A DNA stretch of 64,000 bases, taken from the NCBI GenBank assembly GCA_025642075.2, contig JAODUO010001691.1:79501-143500 (forward strand), in the 5' to 3' direction. The notes beneath the pieces were generated by a model. That model searched no databases. It saw only the letters and a list, made by a program, of their open reading frames with translations, and had not been told where the DNA came from. Each line of letters starts with the position of its first letter. Within the stretch, counting starts at the first letter, position 1. Of this stretch, positions 1-13,700 are shown one piece after another. The translations under genes were made by a program, and so were the position numbers. This DNA is from Ridgeia piscesae. Lineage: Eukaryota; Annelida; Polychaeta; Sabellida; Siboglinidae.

Positions 1-1765
1 CATCCTACAACACCCACCACATTTCAGCCTACAATGCCCACACATTCCAGCCTACAATAACCCACCACACATTCCAGCCTACAACACCCCTCCACACATT
101 CCACCACCCCACCACACATTCCAGCCTACAACACTTTACCCACCATCCTTTCATTCAGCCTACAACACCCACCACACATTCGCATCCACAATGCCCCATG
201 ACATTCAGCCTACAACACCATTCCATCCTACAATGCACCACCACTCATTCAGCCTACACCAGCACACCTGTTCTTTACTACGTGTACCTGTTTATACACA
301 TTCACAGCCTAACACTCCCACCATCGTTCAAGCTACCAATACTTCTTTGCCTCCTGCTGATACCACAAACATCCAGCCACCAGCACTTACCACATTCCAG
401 CCTCAGCACCCCACCACACATTCCATCCTACAATACCCCACCACACTCCAGCCTACAATACCCCACCACTCCATTCCAGCCTAAACACCCCTGCCCCATA
501 TTTCAACCTACAACACCCTGCATTCACCAAAAACACCCACCACATTCAAGCCTAACACCCCACCCACATTCACCAAAACACCCCACCACATTCACCAAAC
601 ACCCCCCCTACACATTCAGCCTACAATGCCCCACCACATTCCACCAAAAACACCCCACCATTCACGCAACACCCCACCACATTCAGCCCTGCAACACCAC
701 CACACACATTCACCCTACAACACCATACATTCCAGCCTACAATACATTCCAGCCTACAGCACCCACCACTCATTCAAGCCTACAATACCCCACACATTCC
801 ACCAAAACACCCCACCACACATTCCAGCCTACAATACCCCACCACACATTCCACCAAAAACACCCCACCACACATTCCACCAAAAACACCCCACCACACA
901 TTCCAGCCTACAACACCCCACCACACATTCCACCCTACAACACCCCACCACACATTCCAGCCTACAATACCCCACCACATTCCAGCCTGCAACACCCCTG
1001 CACTCACATTCAAAGTGCAGCACACCTCTAGTGCTGTTTTTCTAATACCCCACCACATTCAGCCTACAACACCCCACCACACATTCACCACCCACAACAC
1101 CCCACCACACATTCCAGCCTGCAATACCACATTCCAGCCTACAATACCCCACCACATTCCACATACAATGCTCCACACACATTCCAGCCTACAATACCCC
1201 ACCACACATTCCAGCCTACAACACCCCACCACACATTCAAGCCTACAATACCCCACCACACATTCCAGCCACAATACCCCACACACACATTCAAGCCTAC
1301 AACACCCCACCACACATTCAGCCTACAATACCCCACACATTCCAGCCTTCCCACCACACATTCCAGCCTACAACACCCCACCACACATTCCAGCCTACAA
1401 CACCCCACCACACATTCCAGCCTACAATACCCCACCACACATTCCACCCTACAACACCCCACCACACATTCCAGCCTAACAACACCCCACACCCTACACA
1501 AGCCACCATAAATTCCAGCCTACAATACCCCACCACACATTCCACCACACATTCCAGCCTACACAACTTACCCACCCCACAACAAACACCATCCTACACC
1601 CCGCCCTTCAACACACCACACCCAACAAACCCCACCCTGCCCTAAATACCCGCAACACACTCCACACCCAAAACACCCCACCACACAACACTCTAACCTA
1701 CACACTCCACCCTACAAAACGCCACCTCGCCCTACACACCCTACAACACACTCCACCCTACCCAC
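1..1765. repeat. 27-bp minisatellite at the donor of w45
   Basis: About 50 units built round ATTCCAGCCTACAACACCCC plus CACCACAC (plus strand), most regular at 780-1480 and degenerate at both ends. The divergent copies reach the w45 donor, where the minus strand reads GTGGGTAGGGTGGAGTGTGT. The array continues past the window edge. 27 bp is a whole number of codons, so repeat ORFs on both strands are expected by chance. Confidence 0.95.
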
Positions 1766-1933
1766 CTGTTTGAGGGGGGTAACCAGCAGTGCGAGTGAGG
1801 TCTTACTGACGAGTCTGGCCACGAGTCTATATGACTCATAACTCTTGCTGCTGCGAGCCTCCATCAACTTGGACACGATGCCCTGAACCTCCTTCTCCTC
1901 TCCAACCTCCCCAAGCAACTCCTCCATGAACAC
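1766..1933 (-). CDS. UTP20: UTP20 exon w45 (last exon in window)
   Basis: 56 codons, [20 protein letters not shown] and [14 protein letters not shown] through TPLKQ, matching AEEKEVKQILSKVMEARRSKSYDSY and ILPLKE. Acceptor TGTGACAG, donor GTGGGTAGG, phase 0. Tandem repeats lie against both splice sites. The gene continues left beyond the window. Confidence 0.97.
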
Positions 1934-3076
1934 CTGTCACAGACACAGGACGTCATCTGGCAATGTATGACGTCATCATACAATGTATGACATCATCATA
2001 CAACGTATGACGTCATCTTATAATGTATGACGTCATCTTACAACATATATGACGTCATCTTATAATGTATGACGTCATCATACAATGTATGACGTCATCT
2101 TACAATGTATGACGTCATCATACAATGTATGACGTCATCGTACAATGTATGATGTCATCTTACAATGTATGACGTCATCGTACAATGTATGACATCATCA
2201 TACAATCACTAATAAGGCTAGCCTGGCATTGATCAACAGTGACCTGAATATAGAGGTGACTGTATTAGTAAGACTAATGTAATGCTCTTTACTGTTACAG
2301 AAATTGGGATTATCATGTGATGACCTTAACGAGAAGGTGGTTGTATTACAGAGGTGACTGTAATGTGAGGTTACACTGTATATGAGTTTCTTATATGTAA
2401 CTGAAGATGTTGTGGAAAAGAAAAAGCAGAAGTTTAACATTTATGTTTCAAAACAGCAGCCACAGAACGTATGAACAGTTGAAACGAATTACAACATCAT
2501 AATAGGAAATTTGGAAAGTGTATTTTTTATTTCACATTTGCACATGTTTAGTAATCAGCAACTGATAGTATTGGAACCTTTTCCTTTTGAACATTACCTG
2601 AAAAAACGCACGTGTAAAAGCTACACAAAAATAAATGTTAAATAAATAAATAAATATCATTCATAATGAATTAAAAATTTAATAGAATTATGGACTAGGT
2701 ACTTATGTAAGATAGCTTCTTATTGCACGAGTAAGGACCAAGCACAACTGCCCGACATGTGAATATGACAAATCCTTATATAACTCCTAAACTGACCTCG
2801 GTCAGCGAGGGTATACAGGGGTCAAGGTCGCCAGCCTTGAGCTGACCACTCATGTTGCGGAGTAGTGACCACACAGTGTAGGAGAGGATGTGACGCTGAA
2901 ACATCCAATCACATTGTGACATGTCAGTGGTACATCGGGGAAGAACCCGTAGGGTGAACTCTAGATCACATGTAAGAGTAAGGATACGTTTATTTGTTGC
3001 ACGTACTTGAAACGGCATTAAAAAGCAGTATAAAATTATACAGAAATGTTAAATATGCCTGATATATATATATATA

Positions 3077-3119
<43 letters not shown>

Positions 3120-6100
3120 TGTATATATAATTATGAAATAATAGCTGAAACAGTACATTATGAAATACATCTTACCATGGTCATTTAATTTTACCTCTAT
3201 TAAAATTACCTGGTACCTAAAACACTCAGTAGCTAGCCCACCTGGTACCTAAAACACTCCGTAGCTAGCCCACCCGGAACCTAAAATACTCAGTCGCTAG
3301 CCCACCTGGACCCTAAAATACTCAGTAGCTAGCCCACCCGGAACCTAAAATACTCAGTTGCTAGCCCACTTGGAACCTAAAATACTTAGTAGCTAGCCCA
3401 CCTGGACCCTAAAACACTCAGTAGCTAGCCCACCTGGACCCTAAAACACTCAGTAGCTAGCCCATCCGGAACCTAAAATACTCAGTCGCTAGCCCACTTG
3501 GAACCTAAAATACTCAGTCGCTAGCCCACCCGGAACCTAAAATACTCAGTCGCTAGCCCACTTGGAACCTAAAACACTCAGTAGCTAGCCCACCTGGACC
3601 CTAAAACACTCAGTAGCTAGCCCACCTGGACCCTAAAATACTCAGTAGCTAGCCCACCCGGAACCTAAAATACTCAGTCGCTAGCCCACTTGGAACCTAA
3701 AATTCTCAGTCGCTAGCCCACTTGGAACCTAAAACACTCAGTAGCTAGCCCACCTGGACCCTAAAACACTCAGTAGCTAGCCCACCTGGACCCTAAAATA
3801 CTCAGTAGCTAGCCCACCCGGAACCTAAAATACTCAGTCGCTAGCCCACTTGGAACCTAAAATACTCAGTAGCTAGCCTACCTGGTACCTAAACACTCAG
3901 TAGCTAACCCACCTGGCACCTAAAACACTCAGTAGCTAGCCCACCTGGCACCTAAAATACTCAGTAGCTAGCCCACTTGGAACCTAAAACACTCAGTAGC
4001 TAGCCCACCTGGACCCTAAAATACTCAGTAGCTAGCCCACCTGGCACCTAAAATACTCAGTAGCTAGCCCACTTGGAACCTAAAATACTCAGTAGCTAGC
4101 CCACCTGGAACCTAAAATACTCAGTCGCTAGCCCACTTGGAACCTAAAATACTCAGTAGCTAGACCACTTGGAACCTAAAATACTCAGTAGCTAGCCCAC
4201 CTGGACCCTAAAATACTCAGTAGTTAGCCCACTTGGAACCTAAAATACTCAGTCGCTAGCCCACCTGGACCCTAAAATACTCAGTAGCTAGCCCACCTGG
4301 ACCCTAAAATACTCAGTAGCTAGCCCACCTGGACCCTAAAATACTCAGTAGCTAGCCCACCTGGACCCTAAAATACTCAGTAGCTAGCCCACTTGGAACC
4401 TAAAATACTCAGTCGCTAGCCCACTTGGAACCTAAAATACTCAGTAGCTAGCCCACCTGGACCCTAAAATACTCAGTAGTTAGCCCACTTGGAACCTAAA
4501 ATACTCAGTCGCTAGCCCACCTGGACCCTAAAATACTCAGTAGCTAGCCCACCTGGACCTAAAATACTCAGTAGCTAGCCCACTTGGAACCTAAAATACT
4601 CAGTAGCTAGCCCACTTGGAACCTAAAATACTCAGTAGCTAGCCCACTTGGAACCTAAAATACTCAGTAGCTAGCCCACCTGGCACCTAAAATACTCAGT
4701 AGCTAGCCCACCTGGACCCTAAAATACTCAGTAGCTAGCCCACTTGGAACCTAAAATACTCAGTCGCTAGCCCACCTGGACCCTAAAATACTCAGTAGTT
4801 AGCCCACTTGGAACCTAAAATACTCAGTCGCTAGCCCACCTGGACCCTAAAATACTCAGTAGCTAGCCCACCTGGACCCTAAAATACTCAGTAGCTAGCC
4901 CACTTGGAACCTAAAATACTCAGTCGCTAGCCCACTTGGAACCTAAAATACTCAGTAGCTAGCCCACTTGGAACCTAAAACACTCAGTAGCTAGCCCACC
5001 TGGCACCTAAAATACTCAGTAGCTAGCCCACCTGGCACCTAAAATACTCAGTAGCTAGCCCACTTGGAACCTAAAACACTCAGTAGCTAGCCCACCTGGC
5101 ACCTAAAATACTCAGTAGCTAGCCCACCTGGCACCTAAAATACTCAGTAGCTAGCCCACCTGGCACCTAAAATACTCAGTAGCTAGCCCACCTGGCACCT
5201 AAAATACTCAGTAGCTAGCCCACCTGGCACCTAAAATACTCAGTAGCTAGCCCACCTGGCACCTAAAATACTCAGTAGCTAGCCCACCTGGTAGCCCCTC
5301 AGCAGGGATGCACGCAGCTCCTTGAGTACGAAGGAGAAGTAGCTGGGGCCGAGTGATTGGACGATCTTGATGAGTGTGTCACGTGACGTTTCACGGATGT
5401 CCTGGGCCCGCGACTGCAGGAAGTGACACACCTTCAGGAGGATGCTGAAAGGTCACACCAAGGTCAAACAGACGCGACACATAACTACTAGACTGTCTCC
5501 CTCCTGCTACGCCAAAAACAGCGACGTACTTAGACAACTGCATGTGAGCTAAAAATAGCTGTCTCAGTCATGTCGCAACGATTTTGTGATTCTGGCGGAA
5601 ACTTCTAATACATCATCTTTCAATTACCTGTTTTTTACATGAAATAATCAACAACAAAAATACTATTTACTAATGCATTTTTCGCAAATATTCTGAATAG
5701 GGTCATCTCAGTAATAAAGCCACCTCTCAATTAGGGCCACTGTGGGACAGTCCTTTTCCTCAACAAAGTATAGAATGTTAATTATGTTAATAGGGTCACC
5801 TCGGTATTCTGGTCAGTTTCATCAAACACATTCAAATTGAAATGTAGGTATACAATTACATGAAAAATTATTACGTTAACAAAATTACTCACAAAAATTC
5901 TTACATTACAAAGAGTAGCTTATCAAAGAATCCTTTTAAAGTGATAAAAATAAGTTTTAAAAAGAAGTGTCATCAGTAGTTCCCTGAACGTCACCCACCC
6001 TGGCAGGTTGCGCTGCAGCGTGGTCTTAGGCAGTGACTGCAGCAGTTTGACCATGGCGAGGGCAATGGGAACTCTGAGGATCTCATCGTCTTCCGCGTAT

Positions 6101-9100
6101 TTGCTCGTCTTCGCCATCTTGTGTTCATCATCAGACTTCGTCTGTCGTCATAGCAACAGTAACGTAAGTTCATAATTGTAAATTTTTGTATAGCGCAGTA
6201 TCCCGTGATAAATAGTCACTATGTGATATCGGGTTAATTCACTAGGAGTAGAGGGTGTCAGTGGTTGCTGAGATGTTTTTAACATGGGTGCATAGACAAT
6301 ATGATACACCTTATGTCTGTTGTTTGAGATCATGCCATAATTTGTGACTAACGTGCTTGGTTTGTGGGCTATTAACATTACCAAACATGACCTACAAAGT
6401 CCTTAGCATTTCTAAAAGCGCTTTAGCTGTTGTATGTTAAAAACTACTCTTCCTCTATTGACTAATTTCCAAAATATTATGACAACACAAATGGATATCA
6501 CAGATTAATACATTCGTATGACCGTAACCATGGCAACCAGACGACCTCCTACCCACCTTGTGCGTAAGACACTTGTGCAGCTGCGGCAGAATCGACTTGA
6601 CGATGACGCGGTGGATCCTTGTCGCCATTCCCTCACTGCACACAACGACTCCGCCAGGTGGCAGCACCTTTCCCTTCTCGTCCTCTTCCTCCTCATCTCC
6701 CAGCTCCTTCAGCATCTCCTCCTCTCCCTCGTTCCCCAAAGGCTGTTCCTTGGTGTCCTCTTTTTCCCCTTTTTCTTCAGCAGTTGTCGCAATTTCCTTT
6801 CCTGGTTCCGCCAACTTTTTCTTATTCGCTGCAGATGCATAAAAGATCATTAATTGAAACGCAACTTAGTGACTTACTCAGTGAAGTACAGACAAGTTAA
6901 CTGACCTAGTCTCCAATAGTTCCTGTTACCTAGCAACAAGGTTCTTCAAGCCAACAAAAATGGATGCCAAATTCATAGAAAATTTAGATATGCCACTTTA
7001 TATTTTAATGGAATTCTGGCCCTAATTTTTTCTTTATCACAAAAACTTAATTAAGATGAAATAATTGTTACATTATTTTTGCAGATTTTATACCACACTA
7101 GTGGTGTACTGCATGTACATTACTTACATAAACAGTGTTAACATGTCAAGCAACAAATTGTTATTGTGACATGACTAAACAGCAATATGCTGGATCAATC
7201 ACTAATAAATATGAACAAATCATTGGGTCACTTGATAAATCCAAGAGCTAATTGTGATTTACAAAAAACCTTCCTCATGAGAGTTCAAATTTAACCAGTC
7301 ATTAATTTATAAATATAAATGAGCCAATTAATCAGTATTTAAAATATAATGGTCAATAAATTATCCTGAAAATTTTAGAAACCTACGACAGAACACGTTT
7401 TATATAACAGTCATCTCAACATGCCATGTTTTATTTGATAGCACTGTTTATCTGTGACGTGCTTATTTTTTTTCACTTAAAATAAAATAAGTTAAACACT
7501 ATAAGGAAACTTTCATTGAATGGTTATACATTGCACTAATAAAATATTTGTTCCATTGGCTAGATCACATTTCTGATACAAGAGAACAGGTCATGTGACT
7601 CACCTGTGGGGAAGACCCCCTGCGAATGCTGTAGGTCAAAGTTGAAACTGTCCAACACGGACACGACAACCCTGAAAGACACCAAATATATATTAACATA
7701 TTTACCCTAATATTCTTAGAACCCCTGAACAGTTTTTTTAACCAGGATTCATGGTGAATTATAAATATATAAGTTATTACTATCTATTTATCTAGAAGAA
7801 TAGCAATATTATGCTGACTATTCGAAAGCATTTAAAATGAAAAATTTGAAAAATAAAATGTTATTCTTTGAAGGTAAATCACTGTTGTAAGAAATTACGG
7901 TTAGTATGAATTCAGGTCAAGGGATATGTCATCATCTGATGTGTCACCAGTATGTGAACTGTCACCAACAGATGATGTGTCACCACCAGATAATATGTAA
8001 TCACCTGATGTGTCATCAGTATATAAACTGTCACCGATATATGAACTGTCACCAACAGATGACATGTCACTAGCAGATAACACTGAGCAATTGATGACGC
8101 ATCAATGTCAGATGACATGATAAGAAAAAACTATTATCATCAACAGGTGACATGTCATGATAATTTGAAAGGTCACTCCAATTTCACAAACATGACATGT
8201 CACCTATACAGAAGTATCCTAGGATGAGGTACTTGCTTGAGTTAGTACCCTAAGATGAGGTACTTATTGAAGTAGTACTGTAGGATGAGGTACTTACTTG
8301 AGTAAGTATCCTAGGATGAGGTACTTATTGTAGTACTTTAGGAAAAGGTACCTACTTGACGTAGTACCATATGAGGAGGAACCTACTTGAAGCAGTACTC
8401 CAGGACAAGGTACTTACTTAACAACAAGTTTCTGGTTGTCGAGAGAGCTAGAATTGGTTGAGATGGTACCACAGAATGAGGTACTCATTGAGGTACTTAC
8501 TAGGTAGTACTGTAGGACAAAGTACTTACTTGACCATGAGTTTCTGGTTGTCGAGTGACCGAGGCAGCTGGTTGAGGTAGTACTGTAGGATGAGGAGGTA
8601 TCGGGGCCAGGGCAGACAACGACAGATGACTCCGACCGCGTCCACAGCCGCATCCACAAGATTGTGGTGTTTTGCAGCCGAATCGTCACGCAGGAACGCC
8701 GTGACGATGGGCAGCAGGTAGGAGACCAGAGTGTCACGTTTCATCCTCGTCACTGCCAGGTGCTTCGCCAAACGACGCAGCGCTCGGCCCCGCCGGTGTG
8801 GCTGCAATGACCACCAGAGGGCACCACAGTGAACAAACCATTGCGGCCATTTTTAGTCTGATCTACATCATTTCGAGTTGTTCTGTTTTGACTGACGGTT
8901 CCATGGCTAGCAACATGATCTGACAGTTGGCTGTCACATATGTGAAGTTGTTTATTAACCATTTCAGTCCCAAAGCCCTGATCTGCTGTGACCACTGAGT
9001 ACATAATTCCCAGTGAATGTGCGGCAAAATTGACAACCTCATTTCAGTCAAGATCTTAGAACCAAATATGCAATTTATGAATAGGGATGCTATATAAACA

Positions 9101-10585
9101 AACATAAAAGCATACTGCAGAATGAATAAAATGACACAATGGATGCTGAAATAAAGGCTACAATTGTTACTGAAAGTGCAACTTGTTTAGATTTTAAAAA
9201 TAATACATACTTCACTCCTCTCACCTGTATGTGTGTGATGTTATTGAAGAAGTCTAACTCCGGGTCGCCCCCCGGGGGGTTCCCATTCAAAATTTCCACA
9301 AGAGGAGGTCGGTAAATAAATCTAAATGGCGGGCCACCTGGTGGCAGCACCCGTCAATGTTTATTTAAAGTATGCCTATGTGATGGACTTGCAGCAGGTT
9401 AAATTGATAGCTATGTCAGTGCTTCAAGTTTGTACTACTGTTTGTAGAATGGCATGATTTTCAGAAGTACATGGAGTTATCATTATATAAATGTCACATC
9501 AAATATTTGTCAGTAAACAAGTTACATAAACGAAGGTATGAAAGACAACATCCAAAACTATGCAACATTTTGCTTGGTGTTAGTAGGAGATTTGTTTCCT
9601 TACAGCCAACTGTGAATTTCAAAAGAAAGAAGCTGAGAGTGGAGGCATGACTAAAAGAACATTTGAAGACTGAAGAGAATCGATTGAAGGGAACGGGAGC
9701 AAGATACAGAGGAGAGTAGGGACCACTGGTGTAGAGACCAGAGGACCATTTCAATGTAGAGACCAGAGGACCATTTCAGTGTAGAGACCAGAGGACTGTT
9801 TCACTAAGATATAGAACTGTTAAGGAAACTTCCTTAAACAAAATCTGTTGTTAAATTAAATTAGTTTTTTATTAAAACGCAAATATCCACTGCCATATTA
9901 CCGAGGACACTATTTCAATGACACACCAGTGACAATGTTCCACTGGCGCGTCGTGGTGTTGACAGTTTTCAGGTATTCAAATTCACTGTTAAAAATCCAA
10001 ACTGATTTTAAAGTGCAAAATCGGGTTTAAATGCTCTTAACTACATTAGTGAAACGGTACACAGGGGAGGAAGTGTGGGAGAGAAAGGGAATGCGAAGAC
10101 GACTAACATCCCAAACATACAGACAAAGAACAGGAACATGTTCAGAGTGTCACATTTACAAATGACACGCCTCTGTCTGCATTTGCTGCCATACCTCCGA
10201 TCTCAGTTTCAGGTTTCTCTTCACTTCCGGCAGCAGGTTCTGCAGAACGACCGTCTGAAACAGTGCCCTCTGGTGGGCAGCACTGTCACTGCTATCAGCC
10301 GCCAGTTGTGTCAGGACCTCCTTGAGGCAGTCACTAGAACTATCTCGCAGCGACAAATCGTCTGACTGAAAGCAGATGCGAGGATCAACCAACGCTGATA
10401 GAAATGTTGTTTAATAAATGTGAGTTTCATGCTAAAAATTGCATGATAGTTTGTCTGTGCACAGAATATTAAGATACATAAAATTACTGACTTGACAGAA
10501 ATAACTTGTTTCATCTCCAAAAAAATTAAAAAAATTGAAACAAAAATTTATTTCTCATGCAGTAATGCAAGAAACAAGCAAGACA

Positions 10586-10643
<58 letters not shown>

Positions 10644-10711
10644 TATATATACATATATATACATATATATATATATATATAATTATATATATATTATATA
10701 TATATATATAT

Positions 10712-10750
<39 letters not shown>

Positions 10751-13700
10751 CTGCAGAACAAAAATTACAACAGTAATAAATAAAATGTTAACACGTTAGC
10801 AGAAAACATTCATCCACGAGGCGCTGGTGACATCACAGGTCATGTGACACTCACCGTGGCAATGAAGAAGACACAGTTATGAACGAGCATAAGCAAAAGA
10901 GTGACATCTGGTGAGTGTTTCTCAGCGAGCAGGGTTCGTATTCGCTGGAATGCATCCAGCCTCTGCAGGTAGTCGGGCTCATCGACTCGTCTCGAGTCCC
11001 ACGCATTCAACTAGTAACATACGTACAGAAATATATTTCATTAATGTAAAATGCATTTTTTTGCCATATTTTATAATAATTTTTTCATTTAATTACGGGT
11101 CTGTTATCACATTTTTTAATAGTAAAGGAATGGAATGCAGACTAACCAAAACAATGGTGTTTGTTACCATGGTAGACAAACTTAGATTTAGCCTGGGCAC
11201 ACGATTTTAATTTCCTAGTTGTGCTTAGGCATATGTCCATCTCCCTAGAGTGGCATAATGACCCCATGGTTTTTAGACGTATAAAAATTACTTAACCAGG
11301 TCACAACCCATATAATGAATGAATTACACACAAATGTTTTACAGATATTGATAATTTCACTAACAAACCATTCAGGGTTATATGATCACGAGCTTTATAT
11401 CCACAAAGAGGATATCTAGGTAATTATGACAAGCAGTTGTTAAACAGCACATTGATTTCAGATTCGTGAGTGCAGCAACATTACGTGACAAATCAAACTA
11501 AAGAAAACCGTAAATCTCAATGAGGCATAAGAAGTTCTTATTATCAGAAGAGAAATGGTTACCTTGGTGATGACCTCTGACGTGACATCCATCGATGGTT
11601 CCTTTGAAGCAATCGACTGAACAAAACACAATTATTTATGAAATATGCAAATACTTACAATTACAATCCTACATTGGCCTTTCCATGATTAATTCACGCT
11701 TTTCCCTGACCACGTAAGTCAGGCAAAGTTACAAAAGAAGTCTAGTTAACAATAACAAGTGCAGTTTTAACATTTTCCTAATTAAAGGCAATGAGAACAA
11801 GGCTGTTTGATTGTGACTGTCTCGTAAGAATTTAATTCCTTTTAATCTAATTTCTTTTATCAAGCGTAGTTTTGCAATTTTTATATTACTAACAATTTTA
11901 AACATTTAATGTTGTCATGACATCACAAACTAATTCCAGTGCGACATCTGCTCTGACCCTTGCATTCTATGAAACAAAACATAAAACGTGTTACAGACTC
12001 TATGTGTCAATGCAACTAAAGCTTAAAACTTGCTTACAAGACAGCAAACTGTCAACACATTACTCTACATCTGGTAAATTATAACCAAAACAATCAGTTA
12101 TCAACATTTTAGGACAAATAATGGTGTAGTCATAGACTAGCAAACGCGACAGTGACACAACCACATTGGGTCTGGGCAGCTGTGTATATCAACTGTCACA
12201 TTAACATGACGTTGTGTTCAGTACAGAGATGACAACCAAATGACAGAGCTACCTTGAGCACGTCACAAAGATGTGTCCGTGACGACCGGGCCGCCAGAGA
12301 CGAGAACAGATGGGCAATTGTGCTACAACACAAGAAATATTATCAGTTCTATTCACCATCAACCTTGTCTAGCAACCAATATTACCTGGCAACAATTCAA
12401 ATTGTTTTTACTCTCGCCACAGAATGCTGCACAATAATACTGCAATTTCTTTATTTGTATCTTTTTCGTAAATTTAAAACTTACATCAACAATAAAATGC
12501 TAGCTGTTACTACCAGTTGCTCCAATTTTGTAACCACACAAAAGTGTTCACACTGTTTCATCTCAATTTAATCTTCAGGTTCTCCCTTATACATGAAACA
12601 CCTAATAACAACTGTACAAGTGTGTATTTGTGAGAGTAGGTCGATATTTTCACAGTTTGACATCAAACCTTCAGAAGAAACATCAGAAGAAAATTCAGAA
12701 ATTCCCCATTGTTTTAAAGTTGTATTTACCAAGCTTAGGACATAAATTAAAATTTGTGTCTGCAATGTTACTTCGTTGCAATTATTTCAAGTTCCACCAA
12801 TCAGGTTGAGCAAAACGTGAATTGTAAAAAATTGACTCGACTCACGGTATGAACTCAGTGGCGACCTTGACCTGGCAGATGAGGTGTTTCACTGCGGTGA
12901 GAACGTCCGCCTCCACAGTGAGGCTCCGACTGAGTCGTCGACCGAGGAATGGGAGCAGGAGACGCACTAGGTCGGCGCTCTGAGTCTCGTCACGAACAAA
13001 CTCACTCAGCCTGACGAACAACAAGCACAACAATATCATCTGTCACATTTGAGATTATCATAATTGTGGACTTAACGTTTTAGGCAGCAGGTAGCCTGGT
13101 ATTCAGAAAGCACTTTTTAGTTAATCATGTTGGCTTTGAATGAACACATAACAAGCTCAGCACGATTGTATGTCATTCCTTTCAGTTGTACTAGTAGTAA
13201 TATTGCTATATATGTTGATATGTTGGGTCTATTAGCCTGAGTTCAGGAGCTAGTATGGGCTGAAGTCACGGGCCTGGCGTCGGATTGCAGAGTCCACATG
13301 TCTTTTGCTTGTTTTTTCCCCAAAATAAACAAAGATCATCCATTTGGCCTTTTTCATATCTATACTTGTGTCCGTGTTGTTCCTTGCATAAATGTCATTT
13401 GTCTCAATGATGACAAGATAACTTAATAATAATAGTTTTTTTATCAAGCAATCTCTAACAAAAGGTTAATCAATGCACTCACAATATATAAAAAAAATAT
13501 CAAACAATTAATATAATGTTTTTGAAGTTAATAATTTAAAAAAATCCAGTACATCTTTGTCTGCAGGCATCGGAATCAAAACAAAGCATGTGACCTTTGC
13601 CTCTGTTAAGGTTTGCCTCGCCTACAATATCTTTGTATATATAATAAATATGTTACTTTATCAGCATAGCGTGACATCTGCAACATCAACCTTCCCCATT

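Noticed and set aside
6518..6853. Plus-strand ORFs opposite w41
   Set aside because: Shadow frames of the charged UTP20 linker; no independent homology.
10492..10776. IYIYIYIY ORFs
   Set aside because: Translation of the (TA)n microsatellite.
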